Notes under the pieces: model-generated
The model's database searches: none
Seen by the model: only the letters and a program-made list of their open reading frames with translations
What the model was told of the DNA's origin: nothing
Made by a program: the position numbers and the translations under genes
Assembly (NCBI RefSeq): GCF_900182545.1
Contig: NZ_FXTJ01000002.1
Location: 496,001 to 560,000 of the forward strand
Length of the DNA: 64,000 nt
From: Geodermatophilus aquaeductus
GTDB lineage: Bacteria; Actinomycetota; Actinomycetes; Mycobacteriales; Geodermatophilaceae
Direction of reading: 5' to 3'
Shown here: piece after piece, positions 52,151 to 61,533 of the stretch
Layout: the number at the start of each line of letters is the position of its first letter
How positions within the stretch are numbered: the first letter of the stretch is position 1

Positions 52151-53001
52151 GGCGCCGTCGCCGCCAGGCGGGCGAAGTCGGCCACCGAGAGCTGTTCGCC
52201 GCGGGTGGTGGGGTCGATGCCGGCCGCCCGCAGCCGCTGCTCGGCCGCGGCGGGGCTCCCCGCCCAGCGGGCGAGGGCCGCGCGCAGCCCCTTGCGGCGC
52301 ATGGCGAACGCGGCGTCGACGACGGCGAAGGTGGCGGCCCGGTCCCCCGGTGGCGGGTCGTGCCGGTCGAGGGCGACCAGGCCGGAGTCGACGTTGGGCT
52401 CGGGCCAGAACACCCGGCGGCCGACGCTGCCCGCGCGACGGGCGGTGCCGTACCAGGCGGCCTTGACCGACGGGACGCCGTAGGCGGCACTGCCCGGCGG
52501 GGCGGCCAGCCGGTCGGCGACCTCGGCCTGGACGAGCACCAGGGCGCGCCGGAGGGAGGGCAGCAGCTCGAGCAGGTGCAGGAGGACGGGCACGGCCACG
52601 TTGTACGGCAGGTTGGCCACGAGCGCCGTGGGAGCCGGCCCGGGGAGGTCGGTCACCCGCAGGGCGTCGGCCTCGACGACGGTCAGCCGGCCGGCGAGGT
52701 CCGGGCGGCGCGCGGCCACGGTGTCCGGCAGCAGGGCGGCCAGCCGGGGGTCGATCTCGACGGCGGTGACGGCCGCGGCGGCGGGCAGCAGGCCGAGGGT
52801 GAGCGAGCCCAGCCCCGGCCCGACCTCGAGGACGACGTCGTCGGGCCGCAGCTCGGCGGTGCGCACGATCCGCCGGATGGTGTTGGCGTCGTGCAGGAAG
52901 TTCTGCCCGAGCGTCTTGGTGGGACGCAGACCGAGCTGCTGGGCCAGCTCGCGGATCGCGGCCGGGCCCAGCAGCCCGTCGGTCTGCTCGGGGGTGCTCA
53001 G
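52147..53001 (-). CDS. rsmA: 16S rRNA dimethyladenosine transferase, apparent CTG start
   Basis: It dimethylates two adjacent adenines near the 3' end of 16S rRNA. The core has [15 protein letters not shown], the SAM site [21 protein letters not shown], the catalytic NLPYNVAVP and [10 protein letters not shown]. No ATG, GTG or TTG occurs in frame between the rpfB stop and the conserved core. The frame is open upstream only as an antisense-like shadow of rpfB. A CTG at 53001, 10 nt after the rpfB stop, would begin [19 protein letters not shown], a natural-looking N-terminus that lines up with mycobacterial KsgA. The product would be 284 aa. Confidence 0.88.
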   Translation of the reverse strand: MSTPEQTDGLLGPAAIRELAQQLGLRPTKTLGQNFLHDANTIRRIVRTAELRPDDVVLEVGPGLGSLTLGLLPAAAAVTAVEIDPRLAALLPDTVAARRPDLAGRLTVVEADALRVTDLPGPAPTALVANLPYNVAVPVLLHLLELLPSLRRALVLVQAEVADRLAAPPGSAAYGVPSVKAAWYGTARRAGSVGRRVFWPEPNVDSGLVALDRHDPPPGDRAATFAVVDAAFAMRRKGLRAALARWAGSPAAAEQRLRAAGIDPTTRGEQLSVADFARLAATAP

Positions 53002-53011
53002 CGGCTCGTGC

Positions 53012-54121
53012 TCAGCTGAACAGCCGCGGGCCGCAGTGCGGCCACTGGCCGGCGCCGGAGCGCTGGTACAGCAGCTGCGCGCGGTAGGTCTGCTCGTCGG
53101 GCGAGGCCTGGGACGGCACGCCGGTCCCGCCGACCGCCTGCCAGGTGGCGACCGAGAACTGGTAGAGGCCGTGGTACTTGCCGGTGGAGCTGACCGCGTT
53201 CGGGCGGCCACCGGACTCGCACTGCGCGAGCGCCGCCCAGTTCAGCCCGTCGGCCGACGGGGCGTTGCCGCTGCTGGCCGCGGGGGCCGGGCGCTCCTTG
53301 GTGCCGACGCTGACCAGCTCGTCGACCGCGGGACGGGTCACGGCGGTGTTGAGCTGCTCGCGGGTGGTCTGCACGCCGTCGACGTAGGTGACCCGGAAGG
53401 TGGTGGCCTGCTCGCCCTCCACGCCCTCCTGGGTGACGGTCTCGGTGCCCTCGAACGCCTCGGGGTCGTCGGTCTCGACGGTCTGGAAGTCGACGGGCGC
53501 GGTGACGACCTCCTCCACGACCTGCACGCGGTAGACCTGCAGCCGCATGGCGTTGAGCAGCGGCTGGGTGGTGAGCAGGCTCAGGCGGTCGTCCGGGCCG
53601 AGGGTCACGCCCTGCTCGGCCAGCAGGTCGCCGGCGGTGGCGGCCGTGGTGGTGACGACGCGCGTGCCGCCGTCGACGACGAGCGTCACGTTCTTCGGGG
53701 TGGTGATCGACAGCGCCATGCCGTCGAGCGGGAGGCGCTCGCTGCGGCTGGCCGACAGCACCATGTCCTCGGCGCGGTAGCCGAGCTGGTCGAGGGCCTC
53801 GTCCACCGACAGTGCGGTCACGTAGACCTCGCGCGAGACGCCGTCGACGGTGAGCTGCAGCGGGCGGGCGCGGTTGACCACGACCGTGTCGCCGTCGCCG
53901 ACCTCGGCCCCGGGGTCCGGGAGGACGACGTCGTGCGACTGCGTCTGCAGCCCCTCCTCCTCGAGCACCTCCCCGACGGTGTCGGCGTAGGTGCTGACCT
54001 CGCGGGCCTGGCCGTCCACGGTGAGGGTGAGCGACTTCTGCGCGGCGAACCAGGCCACGGACCCGCCCACCAGTCCGAGCAGGACGAGGGCGCAGAGGGC
54101 GAGCTTCAGCGTTCGGGGCAC
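53012..54121 (-). CDS. rpfB: Resuscitation-promoting factor RpfB
   Basis: A secreted or lipid-associated peptidoglycan glycosidase that wakes dormant cells. The 369-aa protein has an N-terminal hydrophobic anchor ([19 protein letters not shown]) and three DUF348 repeats ([45 protein letters not shown]). A G5 domain follows ([22 protein letters not shown], central EGEQ), then the C-terminal lysozyme-like Rpf domain with catalytic Glu in [23 protein letters not shown] and a closing Cys. This is the RpfB domain order. The GTG at 54121 has GGAAG upstream. The order rpfB-rsmA-ispE matches Mycobacterium. Confidence 0.95.
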   Translation of the reverse strand: MPRTLKLALCALVLLGLVGGSVAWFAAQKSLTLTVDGQAREVSTYADTVGEVLEEEGLQTQSHDVVLPDPGAEVGDGDTVVVNRARPLQLTVDGVSREVYVTALSVDEALDQLGYRAEDMVLSASRSERLPLDGMALSITTPKNVTLVVDGGTRVVTTTAATAGDLLAEQGVTLGPDDRLSLLTTQPLLNAMRLQVYRVQVVEEVVTAPVDFQTVETDDPEAFEGTETVTQEGVEGEQATTFRVTYVDGVQTTREQLNTAVTRPAVDELVSVGTKERPAPAASSGNAPSADGLNWAALAQCESGGRPNAVSSTGKYHGLYQFSVATWQAVGGTGVPSQASPDEQTYRAQLLYQRSGAGQWPHCGPRLFS

Positions 54122-54439
54122 GACACTTCCACGGGGTCGGGGGACCGGGCAGAGATGTCGTGCGCGCGAACGACAGCGTCGGGGATCCCGGGACCGTCGG
54201 ACGCCGCCCGGGTCGATCCCCACTCCGGCTGTCAGTCACGACACGATAACGAGCCCGGTGCGTGTGGCAACTGTGCGCACGGAGTGAAGCAGGGGGACGA
54301 CACGTCGACATGGAGCCGCGCCGACACGGTCAGTGAGGAACGCGCCGAGTGTGACGGGTGGGACGGATGCGGTGCGTGAGGTCAGCCGGTGAGCGACGTC
54401 ACGGTGTGACCGGTGCCGCGACGGGGCACCGGGCCCGGT
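54122..54439. other. Intergenic region upstream of rpfB
   Basis: This 318-bp stretch between the membrane-protein gene and rpfB is less GC-rich than its surroundings. It holds a plausible leftward promoter (54243-54270). I looked for the c-di-AMP (ydaO) riboswitch often found before rpf genes and did not find its conserved blocks. No small coding region is evident. Confidence 0.4.
54243..54270 (-). promoter_or_regulatory. Candidate rpfB promoter
   Basis: On the minus strand, TTGCCA (54270-54265) and TATCGT (54248-54243) are separated by 16 nt, about 120 nt upstream of the rpfB GTG. The hexamers fit a housekeeping sigma factor reasonably well, and the surrounding DNA is locally AT-richer. Confidence 0.45.
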
Positions 54440-55279
54440 TCAGCCGGCGAGTGCCCGCTCGTCCGTCCGCACCGGGCGCAGCCAGGTGACGAGGAACGCG
54501 GCCACGGCCAGCCCCGCGGCGAGCGCGGCGAAGCCGCCGGCCACCAGCGCCACCGGGAGCAGGTCGACGCCCTGGGTCACGCGGTCGCCGAGGTCGATGC
54601 CGGCGGCCAGCAGCAGGGTGCCCAGGGGCAGCAGGGCCAGCACGCTCGTGGCCGCGGTGACCAGGTGCGCGGTCCACGTGCGCAGCGCCTCGTCGACGGG
54701 CACGTCGGCGCCCTCGGCGGGCAGCGGCCGGAGAAGGGCACGCAGCAGGGCGGTCTCGGCCAGCAGCCAGGCCACGAGCGGAACGGCCACGGCGACCCAG
54801 CCGACGGTGTCGCCGAGGTCCCCGCGCTGCCACATCACGACCGCCACGGCGACCTCCGCGACGACGACCGCGCGGGTGGTCCACAGCAGCCACAGGGAGA
54901 CCTGTTCGCTGCGGCGCGGCCGGCGGACCGGGTCCGACAGCCGCCAGCGCGGCCGCGGGCGCGTGGCCTCGGCGAGGACGACCCCGGCGAGCAGGCCGAC
55001 CAGGAGGGCCGGGAGCCAGAGGAACACCGACGCCTCGGCGAACATCACGACGCTGGCGGCGATCCCCACGAGGCCCAGCAGCAGCCCGAGCCGCCGGACG
55101 CGGCGGCCGTGCTGCGCCTGGCGCTGCAGCGTGGCCAGGCCCGCGGCCGTGGGGGTCGCGAACTCCACGGCCGCCGACGCGACGGCACGGCGGCCGGCCG
55201 CCAGGGCCCACGCGCGGGCGAGCAGCACGCCGGGCACCAGGACGGCGATGAACAGCACGACGGCGATGAGGCGACCCAC
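54440..55279 (-). CDS. Integral membrane protein of unknown function
   Basis: I do not recognise the family. The 279-aa protein has about seven hydrophobic helices, including LIAVVLFIAVLVPGVLLARAW at the N-terminus, LGLLLGLVGIAASVVMFA, ALLVGLLAGVVLA and VALVAGGFAALAAGLAVAAF. Between them lies a basic cytoplasmic loop rich in Arg (RPRPRWRLSDPVRRPRR). There are no obvious catalytic motifs. It starts with GTG at 55279, 27 nt after the tatD stop on the same strand, so it is probably co-transcribed with metG-tatD. Confidence 0.75.
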   Translation of the reverse strand: MGRLIAVVLFIAVLVPGVLLARAWALAAGRRAVASAAVEFATPTAAGLATLQRQAQHGRRVRRLGLLLGLVGIAASVVMFAEASVFLWLPALLVGLLAGVVLAEATRPRPRWRLSDPVRRPRRSEQVSLWLLWTTRAVVVAEVAVAVVMWQRGDLGDTVGWVAVAVPLVAWLLAETALLRALLRPLPAEGADVPVDEALRTWTAHLVTAATSVLALLPLGTLLLAAGIDLGDRVTQGVDLLPVALVAGGFAALAAGLAVAAFLVTWLRPVRTDERALAG

Positions 55280-55306
55280 GCAGACCAGTGTGCCTCTCCT
55301 GGGTGC

Positions 55307-56197
55307 TCAGCCGGTGGGGTCGGTCCCCCACCGGCCGAACACCCGCTCGGCGTTGCGGGTCAGCGCGTCGCAGAGCCGGTCCACCTCGACGCCGGTGACC
55401 TCCGCCAGCGCCCGGACTGTGTGCGGCACCAGCCGCGAGGCGTTGGGCCGGCCGCGGTGCGGGACCGGGGTGAGGAAGGGCGAGTCGGTCTCGACGAGCA
55501 GCTGGTCCAGCGGCGTGCGCGCCGCCGCCTCCCGCAGGTAGCCGGCGTTGCCGAAGGTCAGCGTGCCGGCGAAGGAGAGCACGTGCCCGCGCTCGACGCA
55601 GGCGGTGGCGAACGCGGCGTCGCCGGAGAAGCAGTGGAACACCGTGTGCTCCGGCGCCCCCTCGTCGTCGAGGACCCGCAGGATCTCCTCGTGCGCGTCG
55701 CGGTCGTGGACGACCAGCGCCACGCCGTGCTCCTTGGCGATCCGGATGTGCGCCCGGAAGGACGCCTCCTGCGCCGCCCAGCCCTCCGGGCCAGTGCGGT
55801 AGCGGTCCAGCCCGGTCTCCCCCACCGCGCGGACCCGCGGCAGCGCCGCCAGCCGGTCGATCTCGGCCAGCGCGTCGTCGTCGGCCGCGCCCTCGCCGGC
55901 CTCGTTGGGGTGGACGGCGACGGCGGCCAGCACGTTCGGGTGCCGGGCCGCCAGCTCCGCCGACCACCGCGAGGAGGGCACGTCGACGCCGACCTGCACC
56001 AGCCGCGGGATCCCGACGGCGGCCGCGGCCTCGATCTCGGCGTCCACCGCTGACTCGTCGGCGGGCTCCTCGCTGCGGAAGCCGTTCAGGACGATGTCGA
56101 GGTGGGTGTGGCTGTCGACCGCCGGCGCCGGGAGCGGCTCCGGCGACGGCGGCGGCTCCCCCCGCCTGTTCGCGCGCGACCCGGCCGACCGGCTCAC
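55307..56197 (-). CDS. tatD: TatD family metal-dependent hydrolase (DNase)
   Basis: A 296-aa cytoplasmic TIM-barrel hydrolase with 3'-5' exonuclease activity in known members. Metal ligands are visible: VDSHTHLD (His-x-His), VGETGLDRY (Glu), [17 protein letters not shown] and [15 protein letters not shown] (Asp, His). About 30 extra Pro/Arg-rich residues precede the HxH motif. The GTG at 56197 overlaps the metG stop as GTGA. The metG-tatD pair, followed by rpfB, mirrors mycobacterial gene order. Confidence 0.93.
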   Translation of the reverse strand: MSRSAGSRANRRGEPPPSPEPLPAPAVDSHTHLDIVLNGFRSEEPADESAVDAEIEAAAAVGIPRLVQVGVDVPSSRWSAELAARHPNVLAAVAVHPNEAGEGAADDDALAEIDRLAALPRVRAVGETGLDRYRTGPEGWAAQEASFRAHIRIAKEHGVALVVHDRDAHEEILRVLDDEGAPEHTVFHCFSGDAAFATACVERGHVLSFAGTLTFGNAGYLREAAARTPLDQLLVETDSPFLTPVPHRGRPNASRLVPHTVRALAEVTGVEVDRLCDALTRNAERVFGRWGTDPTG

Positions 56198-57984
56198 GCG
56201 CCTTCCAGCCGCGCCAGCTCCTCCTCGACGACGGAGTCGTCGAGCTTCCGGAACACCGGGGTGGGCGGGGACAGCGGCGTGCCCGGCTGCAGCTGCCGGG
56301 AGGCCCACACCGCCTGCGCGGCGTCGTAGTCGCCGGTGATGACCGGGTAGGGCGAGCCGTCGTCGAGGTCGGTGACCTCCTCGATCTGCGGCGCCGGCGA
56401 CCACACGCCGGTGCCGCCGAGCAGCTCGTGCACCTTCTGCGCGGAGTGCGGGAGGAACGGCGTGAGCAGCGCGTTGCAGTCGCTGATGGCCTGCAGCGCG
56501 GTGTGCAGCACGGTGTCCCGGCGGGCCGGGTCCTCCTTGAGCTTCCACGGCGCCTGGTCGGACAGGTACTTGTTGGCCTCGCCGACCACCCGCATCGCCT
56601 CGGTGGCCGCGGCCTTCTGCCGGTTGCGGGCGAGCAGGTCGCCGATCGGGGTGAACGCCGACGACGTCGCCTGCAGCAGCGCGCGGTCGGCGTCGGTGAG
56701 CTCCCCCGGCGTCGGGACGGCGCCGACGTTCTTGGCCGCCATCGACACCGTGCGGTTGACCAGGTTGCCCCAGCCGGCGACGAGCTCGTCGTTGTTGCGC
56801 CGGAGGAACTCCGCCCAGGTGAAGTCGGTGTCCTGCGACTCGGGCCCGGCGACGGCGACGAAGTAGCGCAGCGCGTCGGCGTCGTAGCGGGCGAGGAAGT
56901 CGCGGACGTAGATGACCACCTGGCGCGAGGAGGAGAACTTGCGCCCCTCCATCGTCAGGAACTCGCTGGAGACCACCTCGGTGGGCAGGTTGAGCCGGCC
57001 GAGGGAGCCCGGGGAGCCGCCGCGGTCGCCCTCGCCGTTGTAGCCGAGCAGCTGCGCCGGCCAGATCTCGGCGTGGAAGACGATGTTGTCCTTGCCCATG
57101 AAGTAGTAGGCGTCGGAGTCCGGCGTCTGCCACCACTGCCGCCAGGCCTCGGGGTCCCCGGAGCGGCGGGCCCACTCGATCGAGGCCGACAGGTAGCCGA
57201 CGACGGCGTCGAACCACACGTAGATGCGCTTGTCGGGCCGGTCGCGCCAGCCGTCGAGCGGCACCGGCACGCCCCAGTCGATGTCGCGGGTGTAGCTGCG
57301 CGGCTTGAGGTCCTCCAGCAGGTTCCGGCTGAAGTTGAGGACGTTGGGCCGCCAGCTCTTGCGCGTCGCCAGCCAGTCGCCCAGCGCGCGGGTGAAGGCC
57401 GGCAGGTCGAGGAAGTAGTGCTCGCTCTCGACGAAGCGCGGCGTCTCGCCGTTGATCCGGCTGACCGGGTTGATCAGGTCGGTGGGGTCGAGCTGGTTGC
57501 CGCAGTTGTCGCACTGGTCGCCGCGGGCGCCGTCGTACCCGCAGATCGGGCAGGTGCCCTCGATGTAGCGGTCGGGCAGCGTGCGGCCGGTCGACGGGCT
57601 GATCGCGCCGAGCGTCGTCTGCGGGAAGACGTACCCGTTCTTGAGCAGGCCGAGGAAGATCTCCTGGCTGACCTGCGCGTGGTTGGCCGTGGTGGTCCGG
57701 GTGAACAGGTCGTAGCTCAGCCCCAGGGCCTGCAGGTCGCCGACGATCAGCCGGTTGTTCCGGTCGGCGATCTCCCGCGGGGTCACCCCCTCGGCGTCGG
57801 CGGCGACGGTGATCGGGGTGCCGTGCTCGTCGGTGCCGCTGACCATGAGGACGCGGTCCCCGGCCATGCGGTGGTAGCGGCTGAAGACGTCCGAGGGGAC
57901 GCCGAAGCCGGAGACGTGGCCGATGTGCCGCGGGCCGTTGGCGTAGGGCCAGGCCACGGCGGTCAGGATGTGCCGATCACTCAC
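56194..57984 (-). CDS. metG: Methionyl-tRNA synthetase
   Basis: It charges tRNA-Met. The 596-aa protein has the class I HIGH signature in [10 protein letters not shown] and the KMSKS equivalent RKFSSSRQ. A zinc knuckle is present (CPICG, CDNCG), with the anticodon domain after [18 protein letters not shown]. There is no C-terminal dimerisation (EMAP-like) extension. The GTG at 57984 is preceded by no Shine-Dalgarno sequence. A TACTCT hexamer ends 6 nt before it, implying a leaderless mRNA. It is the first gene of the metG-tatD-membrane protein unit. Confidence 0.96.
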   Translation of the reverse strand: MSDRHILTAVAWPYANGPRHIGHVSGFGVPSDVFSRYHRMAGDRVLMVSGTDEHGTPITVAADAEGVTPREIADRNNRLIVGDLQALGLSYDLFTRTTTANHAQVSQEIFLGLLKNGYVFPQTTLGAISPSTGRTLPDRYIEGTCPICGYDGARGDQCDNCGNQLDPTDLINPVSRINGETPRFVESEHYFLDLPAFTRALGDWLATRKSWRPNVLNFSRNLLEDLKPRSYTRDIDWGVPVPLDGWRDRPDKRIYVWFDAVVGYLSASIEWARRSGDPEAWRQWWQTPDSDAYYFMGKDNIVFHAEIWPAQLLGYNGEGDRGGSPGSLGRLNLPTEVVSSEFLTMEGRKFSSSRQVVIYVRDFLARYDADALRYFVAVAGPESQDTDFTWAEFLRRNNDELVAGWGNLVNRTVSMAAKNVGAVPTPGELTDADRALLQATSSAFTPIGDLLARNRQKAAATEAMRVVGEANKYLSDQAPWKLKEDPARRDTVLHTALQAISDCNALLTPFLPHSAQKVHELLGGTGVWSPAPQIEEVTDLDDGSPYPVITGDYDAAQAVWASRQLQPGTPLSPPTPVFRKLDDSVVEEELARLEGA

Positions 57985-57990
57985 GGCACG

Positions 57991-57996
57991 AGAGTA
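57991..57996 (-). promoter_or_regulatory. -10 element (TACTCT) for a leaderless metG transcript
   Basis: On the minus strand TACTCT (57996-57991) is followed by six bases and then the GTG start codon at 57984. This spacing puts the expected transcription start on or next to the first base of the coding sequence. No -35 of note is seen. Confidence 0.5.
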
Positions 57997-58019
57997 GTGA
58001 GGGGTGGCCACCCGCCGGG

Positions 58020-58622
58020 TCAGTGACCGGAGACGCTGCTCACCGGCGGCAGTTCGCCGCCGACCGGGGTGGTGACCGCCAGCGCCCCGAGGGCGACGCC
58101 GATGAGCGCCACGGTGGCCAGGCGCACCCGCGGGTGGCGGGCCGGGGCGGCCGTGCGCACGCGCGGCGGGGCGGCCTCGGCCCAGGCCAGGGTGGCCGGC
58201 GCCGAGGCCAGCAGCAGCTTGCCCACCGGCACGGCCAGGGCGAGCAGCGCGACGGCCGGCAGCGGCAGCGTCGTCGGCAGGTCGGCCACCACCGGCGTTC
58301 CCAGGCCGAGGACGAACAGCACGGCGACGGCGGCGATCTCGGCGCAGGCGAGGCCGTTGACCAGCCGCCGTCCGCCCTCCAGGGCCGCCATCCCGCTGCC
58401 CGCGCAGAGCACGACCCAGCCGGCCAGGCCGCCGAGCACGGTGACCACGACGGGCACCGACGGTCCCGGCGCGGCGGTGAACAGCCCGTCGAGGCCGGTG
58501 AGCCCGCCGGCCAGCAGCGCGAGGGCCTCCAGCCCGGAGACCGCGGCCAGCGCGAGCACCGGGGCCGGCCACCACCGGCGGGCGGGGACGGGGAGGGGGG
58601 CGTCGAGGACGCTGGTCGCCAC
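58020..58622 (-). CDS. Small integral membrane protein of unknown function
   Basis: I do not recognise the family. The 200-aa protein has five hydrophobic helices: [72 protein letters not shown] and [17 protein letters not shown] short Arg-rich cytoplasmic loop lies before the last one. No functional motif is evident. The GTG at 58622 follows GGAG by 7 nt. It stands between metG and the permease gene on the same strand with gaps of 35 and 98 nt. Confidence 0.7.
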   Translation of the reverse strand: MATSVLDAPLPVPARRWWPAPVLALAAVSGLEALALLAGGLTGLDGLFTAAPGPSVPVVVTVLGGLAGWVVLCAGSGMAALEGGRRLVNGLACAEIAAVAVLFVLGLGTPVVADLPTTLPLPAVALLALAVPVGKLLLASAPATLAWAEAAPPRVRTAAPARHPRVRLATVALIGVALGALAVTTPVGGELPPVSSVSGH

Positions 58623-58720
58623 GGGTCTGCTCCTGGCCGGGGACGTCAGTCACCGGTCAGGTCGTCGCCCGCGCGGGTGCGCTGGAGACGCGGCGGAGGG
58701 GCCCTCACCCCTCCGGGGGG

Positions 58721-60241
58721 TCAGCGGACGGTGCGGCGGGCCTCCCGGTCGGCGGCGAGGCGCTCGGCCGCGGCCTCGCCCTCCGCGCCGGACAGCCGAC
58801 TGTGCCTGCGGCCGTAGAGGTAGTAGATGGCGATGCCGATCGCCATCCACACCGCGAACCGCACCCAGGTGTCGGCCGGGAGGTTGAGCATCAGGTAGAA
58901 GCAGGCCAGGGCAGAGGCGATCGGCAGGAACGGCACCAGCGGCACGCGGAAGGAGCGGTGCAGGTCCGGCCGGGTGCGCCGCAGCACGATCACGGCGATC
59001 GAGACGAGCACGAAGGCGAACAGCGTGCCGATGTTGACCAGCTCGGCCAGCGTGCCCAGCGGCAGGAAGCCGGCGAGCAGCGCGACGGCGATGCCCGTGC
59101 CGATCGTGATCTTGTACGGGGTGCCGTAGCGCGGGTGGACGACGGCCATGCCCGGGGGCAGCAGGTGGTCGCGGCTCATCGCGAACAGCACCCGGGACTG
59201 CCCGAGCATCAGGATCATGACGACCGACGTCAGACCGGCCAGGGCACCGACGGAGATCACGCTGGAGACGAAGGACAGCCCGACGCTGCTGAACGCCTCC
59301 GCCAGCGGCGCCTCGGTGGACAGCTCCGAGTAGGGCTGCATGCCGACGACGACCAGCGAGACGGCGACGTAGAGCAGCGTGCAGACGACGAGCGAGCCGA
59401 TGATCCCGCGCGGCAGGTCCTTGCGCGGGTCCTTCGTCTCCTCGGCCGCCGTCGCGACGATGTCGAAGCCGATGAAGGCGAAGAACACGATGGAGGCGCC
59501 GGCGATCACGCCGCCCCAGCCGAAGCTGCCCTGGGTGAACCCGAGGAGCTGGATGAGCGGGGCGTGCCAGCCGCCCTCCCCCTCCGCGGCCGGCTCGGCG
59601 GGCGGCACGAAGGGCGTGTAGTTGTCGGCGTTCAGGTAGAAGCACCCGAGCACGATGACCAGCAGGACGATGGCGACCTTGATGGCCACGATCACGCTGG
59701 TCACGCGCGAGGACAGCTTGATCCCGAGGACCAGGACGGCGGTCATCAGCAGCGCGATGACGATCGCCGGGATGTTGACCGTCGCGGTCTCCCCCGCGAT
59801 CGACGTCGGCAGCGGGATGCCGAGGTCGCCGAGCAGCTGGTTGAGGTAGCCCGACCAACCCACCGACACCGTGGCCGCGCCCAGGGCGAGCTCGAGGACG
59901 AGGTCCCAGCCGATGATCCAGGCGACCACCTCGCCGAGGGTGGCGTAGGAGAACGTGTAGGCCGAGCCCGCCACCGGCACGGTCGAGGCGAACTCCGCGT
60001 AGCAGACCGCGGCCAGCCCGCAGACGACGCCGGCGATCACGAACGAGATGGCCACCGCCGGCCCGGCCGTCGTCTTCGCCACCTCGCCGGTGAGCACGAA
60101 GATGCCGGTGCCGATGATCACCCCGACGCCGAAGACGGCGAGGTCGAGGCCGGAGAGGTTCTTCTTGAGCCGGTGCTCGGGCTCCTCGGTGTCACGGATG
60201 GAGTCCTCGACCGACTTCACCCGGCGCGTGCTCGCGGTCAC
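58721..60241 (-). CDS. APC-family amino-acid permease (cationic amino-acid type)
   Basis: A 506-aa transporter with 12 or more helices. The first helix has the APC substrate-binding glycines in VGVIIGTGIFVLTGEVA. Further family marks are FVIAGVVCGLAAVCYAEFAS, FFAFIGFDIVATAAEETKDP and AMSRDHLLPPGMAVVHPRYGTP, the set typical of YfnA/CAT-type cationic amino-acid transporters. It probably imports basic amino acids by proton symport. The GTG at 60241 follows GGAGGA by 7 nt. It is divergent from corA across a 111-bp shared promoter region. Confidence 0.9.
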   Translation of the reverse strand: MTASTRRVKSVEDSIRDTEEPEHRLKKNLSGLDLAVFGVGVIIGTGIFVLTGEVAKTTAGPAVAISFVIAGVVCGLAAVCYAEFASTVPVAGSAYTFSYATLGEVVAWIIGWDLVLELALGAATVSVGWSGYLNQLLGDLGIPLPTSIAGETATVNIPAIVIALLMTAVLVLGIKLSSRVTSVIVAIKVAIVLLVIVLGCFYLNADNYTPFVPPAEPAAEGEGGWHAPLIQLLGFTQGSFGWGGVIAGASIVFFAFIGFDIVATAAEETKDPRKDLPRGIIGSLVVCTLLYVAVSLVVVGMQPYSELSTEAPLAEAFSSVGLSFVSSVISVGALAGLTSVVMILMLGQSRVLFAMSRDHLLPPGMAVVHPRYGTPYKITIGTGIAVALLAGFLPLGTLAELVNIGTLFAFVLVSIAVIVLRRTRPDLHRSFRVPLVPFLPIASALACFYLMLNLPADTWVRFAVWMAIGIAIYYLYGRRHSRLSGAEGEAAAERLAADREARRTVR

Positions 60242-60352
60242 AGCGTCCTCCTCGGCGGTGTACCTCCGGGCAGCGTGGCACGGGGGCCGGAGTCCCGCAC
60301 GCCTACGCTCCTGGCACCCCCGTCACCGCGGCGGGTCGGGAGGAGGCGCACC

Positions 60353-61459
60353 GTGACCGACCAGCGGGCGGACGCGCCTCCCGGGCCCCGTCCCGGGCCG
60401 TTCGTGCCCACCACGCACCCCCGGCCGGCAGGCGCGCCGCGTCCCGCCTCGTCGCGGCCCCCGGGTGTCGACGCCGTCGTCGACTGCGCCGTGTACGTGC
60501 AGGGCCGCCGCGAGCCGCCCATCGACCCGGCCGAGGCGCTGGCCGCCGCCGTCGAGCGGGACGGGTTCGTGTGGCTCGGGCTGTTCGAGCCGACGGAGGC
60601 CGAGCTGGGCGCGATCGCCGAGCACTACGGGCTGCACCCGCTGGCCGTCGAGGACGCCGTCTACGCCCACCAGCGGCCCAAGCTCGAGCGCTACGACTCC
60701 GACCTGTTCATGGTGCTCAAGACCGCGCGCTACGTGGAGCACGAGCAGCTGACGGCGACCAGCGAGGTGGTCGACACCGGCGAGGTCATGGTGTTCGTCG
60801 GCCCGCACCACGTGATCACCGTCCGGCACGGGGACCACAACGACCTGACCGAGCTGCGCCACCGGCTCGAGGAGCAGCGCGACCTGCTCTGCCTCGGTCC
60901 GGCCGCGGTGCTCTACGCGGTGTCCGACCTCGTCGTCGACTCCTTCGTCGACGTCGCCGAGCAGGTGCAGGACGACGTCGACGAGCTCGAGGCGTCGGTG
61001 TTCAGCCCCGAGCGCACCGACGACATCGGCCGGCTGTACCAGCTCAAGCGGGAGCTGATGTCGCTGCGGCGTGCGGTGGCGCCGCTGGAGGTGCCGCTGC
61101 AGAAGCTGGCCGAGCGGCAGATCGACGGCGTGCCCGACCCGATGCGCTCGTACTTCCGCGACGTGCTCGACCACGCCATCCGGGTGCGCGACCAGGTCGG
61201 CAGCCTCGACGAGCTGCTGTCGTCGATCCTGCAGGCCTCGCTGGCGCGCACGTCGATGGCCGACAACGAGGACATGCGCAAGATCTCGGCGTGGGCGGGC
61301 ATCATCGCCGTCCCCACCGCGATCGCCGGCATCTACGGGATGAACTTCGAGTTCATGCCCGAGCTGCAGTGGCGCTGGGGCTATCCGATGGTGCTGCTGG
61401 TGATCGTCGTCGCCTGCGTCCTGCTGTACCGCGGCTTCAAGCGCAACGGCTGGCTGTAG
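60353..61459 (+). CDS. corA: CorA-type magnesium/cobalt transporter
   Basis: A 368-aa channel-like divalent-metal transporter. The N-terminal cytoplasmic funnel includes VWLGLFEPTEAEL, HPLAVEDAV and a long coiled stretch (DELEASVFSPERTDDIGRL). Two C-terminal helices follow, the first ending in the pore signature YGMN (GIYGMNFEFMPEL). The C-terminal basic tail (FKRNGWL) is usual. About 45 Pro/Arg-rich residues at the N-terminus are extra. AGGAGG lies 8 nt before the GTG. A TACGCT at 60304-60309 is a possible -10. Confidence 0.94.
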   Translation: MTDQRADAPPGPRPGPFVPTTHPRPAGAPRPASSRPPGVDAVVDCAVYVQGRREPPIDPAEALAAAVERDGFVWLGLFEPTEAELGAIAEHYGLHPLAVEDAVYAHQRPKLERYDSDLFMVLKTARYVEHEQLTATSEVVDTGEVMVFVGPHHVITVRHGDHNDLTELRHRLEEQRDLLCLGPAAVLYAVSDLVVDSFVDVAEQVQDDVDELEASVFSPERTDDIGRLYQLKRELMSLRRAVAPLEVPLQKLAERQIDGVPDPMRSYFRDVLDHAIRVRDQVGSLDELLSSILQASLARTSMADNEDMRKISAWAGIIAVPTAIAGIYGMNFEFMPELQWRWGYPMVLLVIVVACVLLYRGFKRNGWL

Positions 61460-61465
61460 GCCCGC

Positions 61466-61528
61466 CCCTCATCGCGTTGTGTGCACGCAGCGCGATGAGG
61501 GCGGCGCCGCGGCCGCGCTGCGTGCACA
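61466..61528. terminator. Two overlapping hairpins between corA and the DUF559-type gene
   Basis: Hairpin 1 pairs 61466-61476 with 61491-61501 (11 bp, 14-nt loop). Hairpin 2 pairs 61480-61494 with 61514-61528 (15 bp perfect, 19-nt loop). They share 61491-61494, so they exclude each other. They lie just past the corA stop and just past the converging gene's stop, so a two-way terminator is likely. Confidence 0.6.
61479..61495. repeat. Direct repeat, left copy, flanking the DUF559-type gene
   Basis: GTGTGCACGCAGCGCGA at 61479-61495 recurs with one mismatch (C to G) at 62503-62519, in the same orientation on the other side of the gene at 61534-62403. The left copy also forms part of the two hairpins there. 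Confidence 0.65.
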
Positions 61529-61533
61529 GTTCG

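Noticed and set aside
54122..54439. Possible c-di-AMP (ydaO) riboswitch before rpfB
   Set aside because: Known before rpf genes in other actinobacteria, but I could not find the conserved sequence blocks here on the minus strand.
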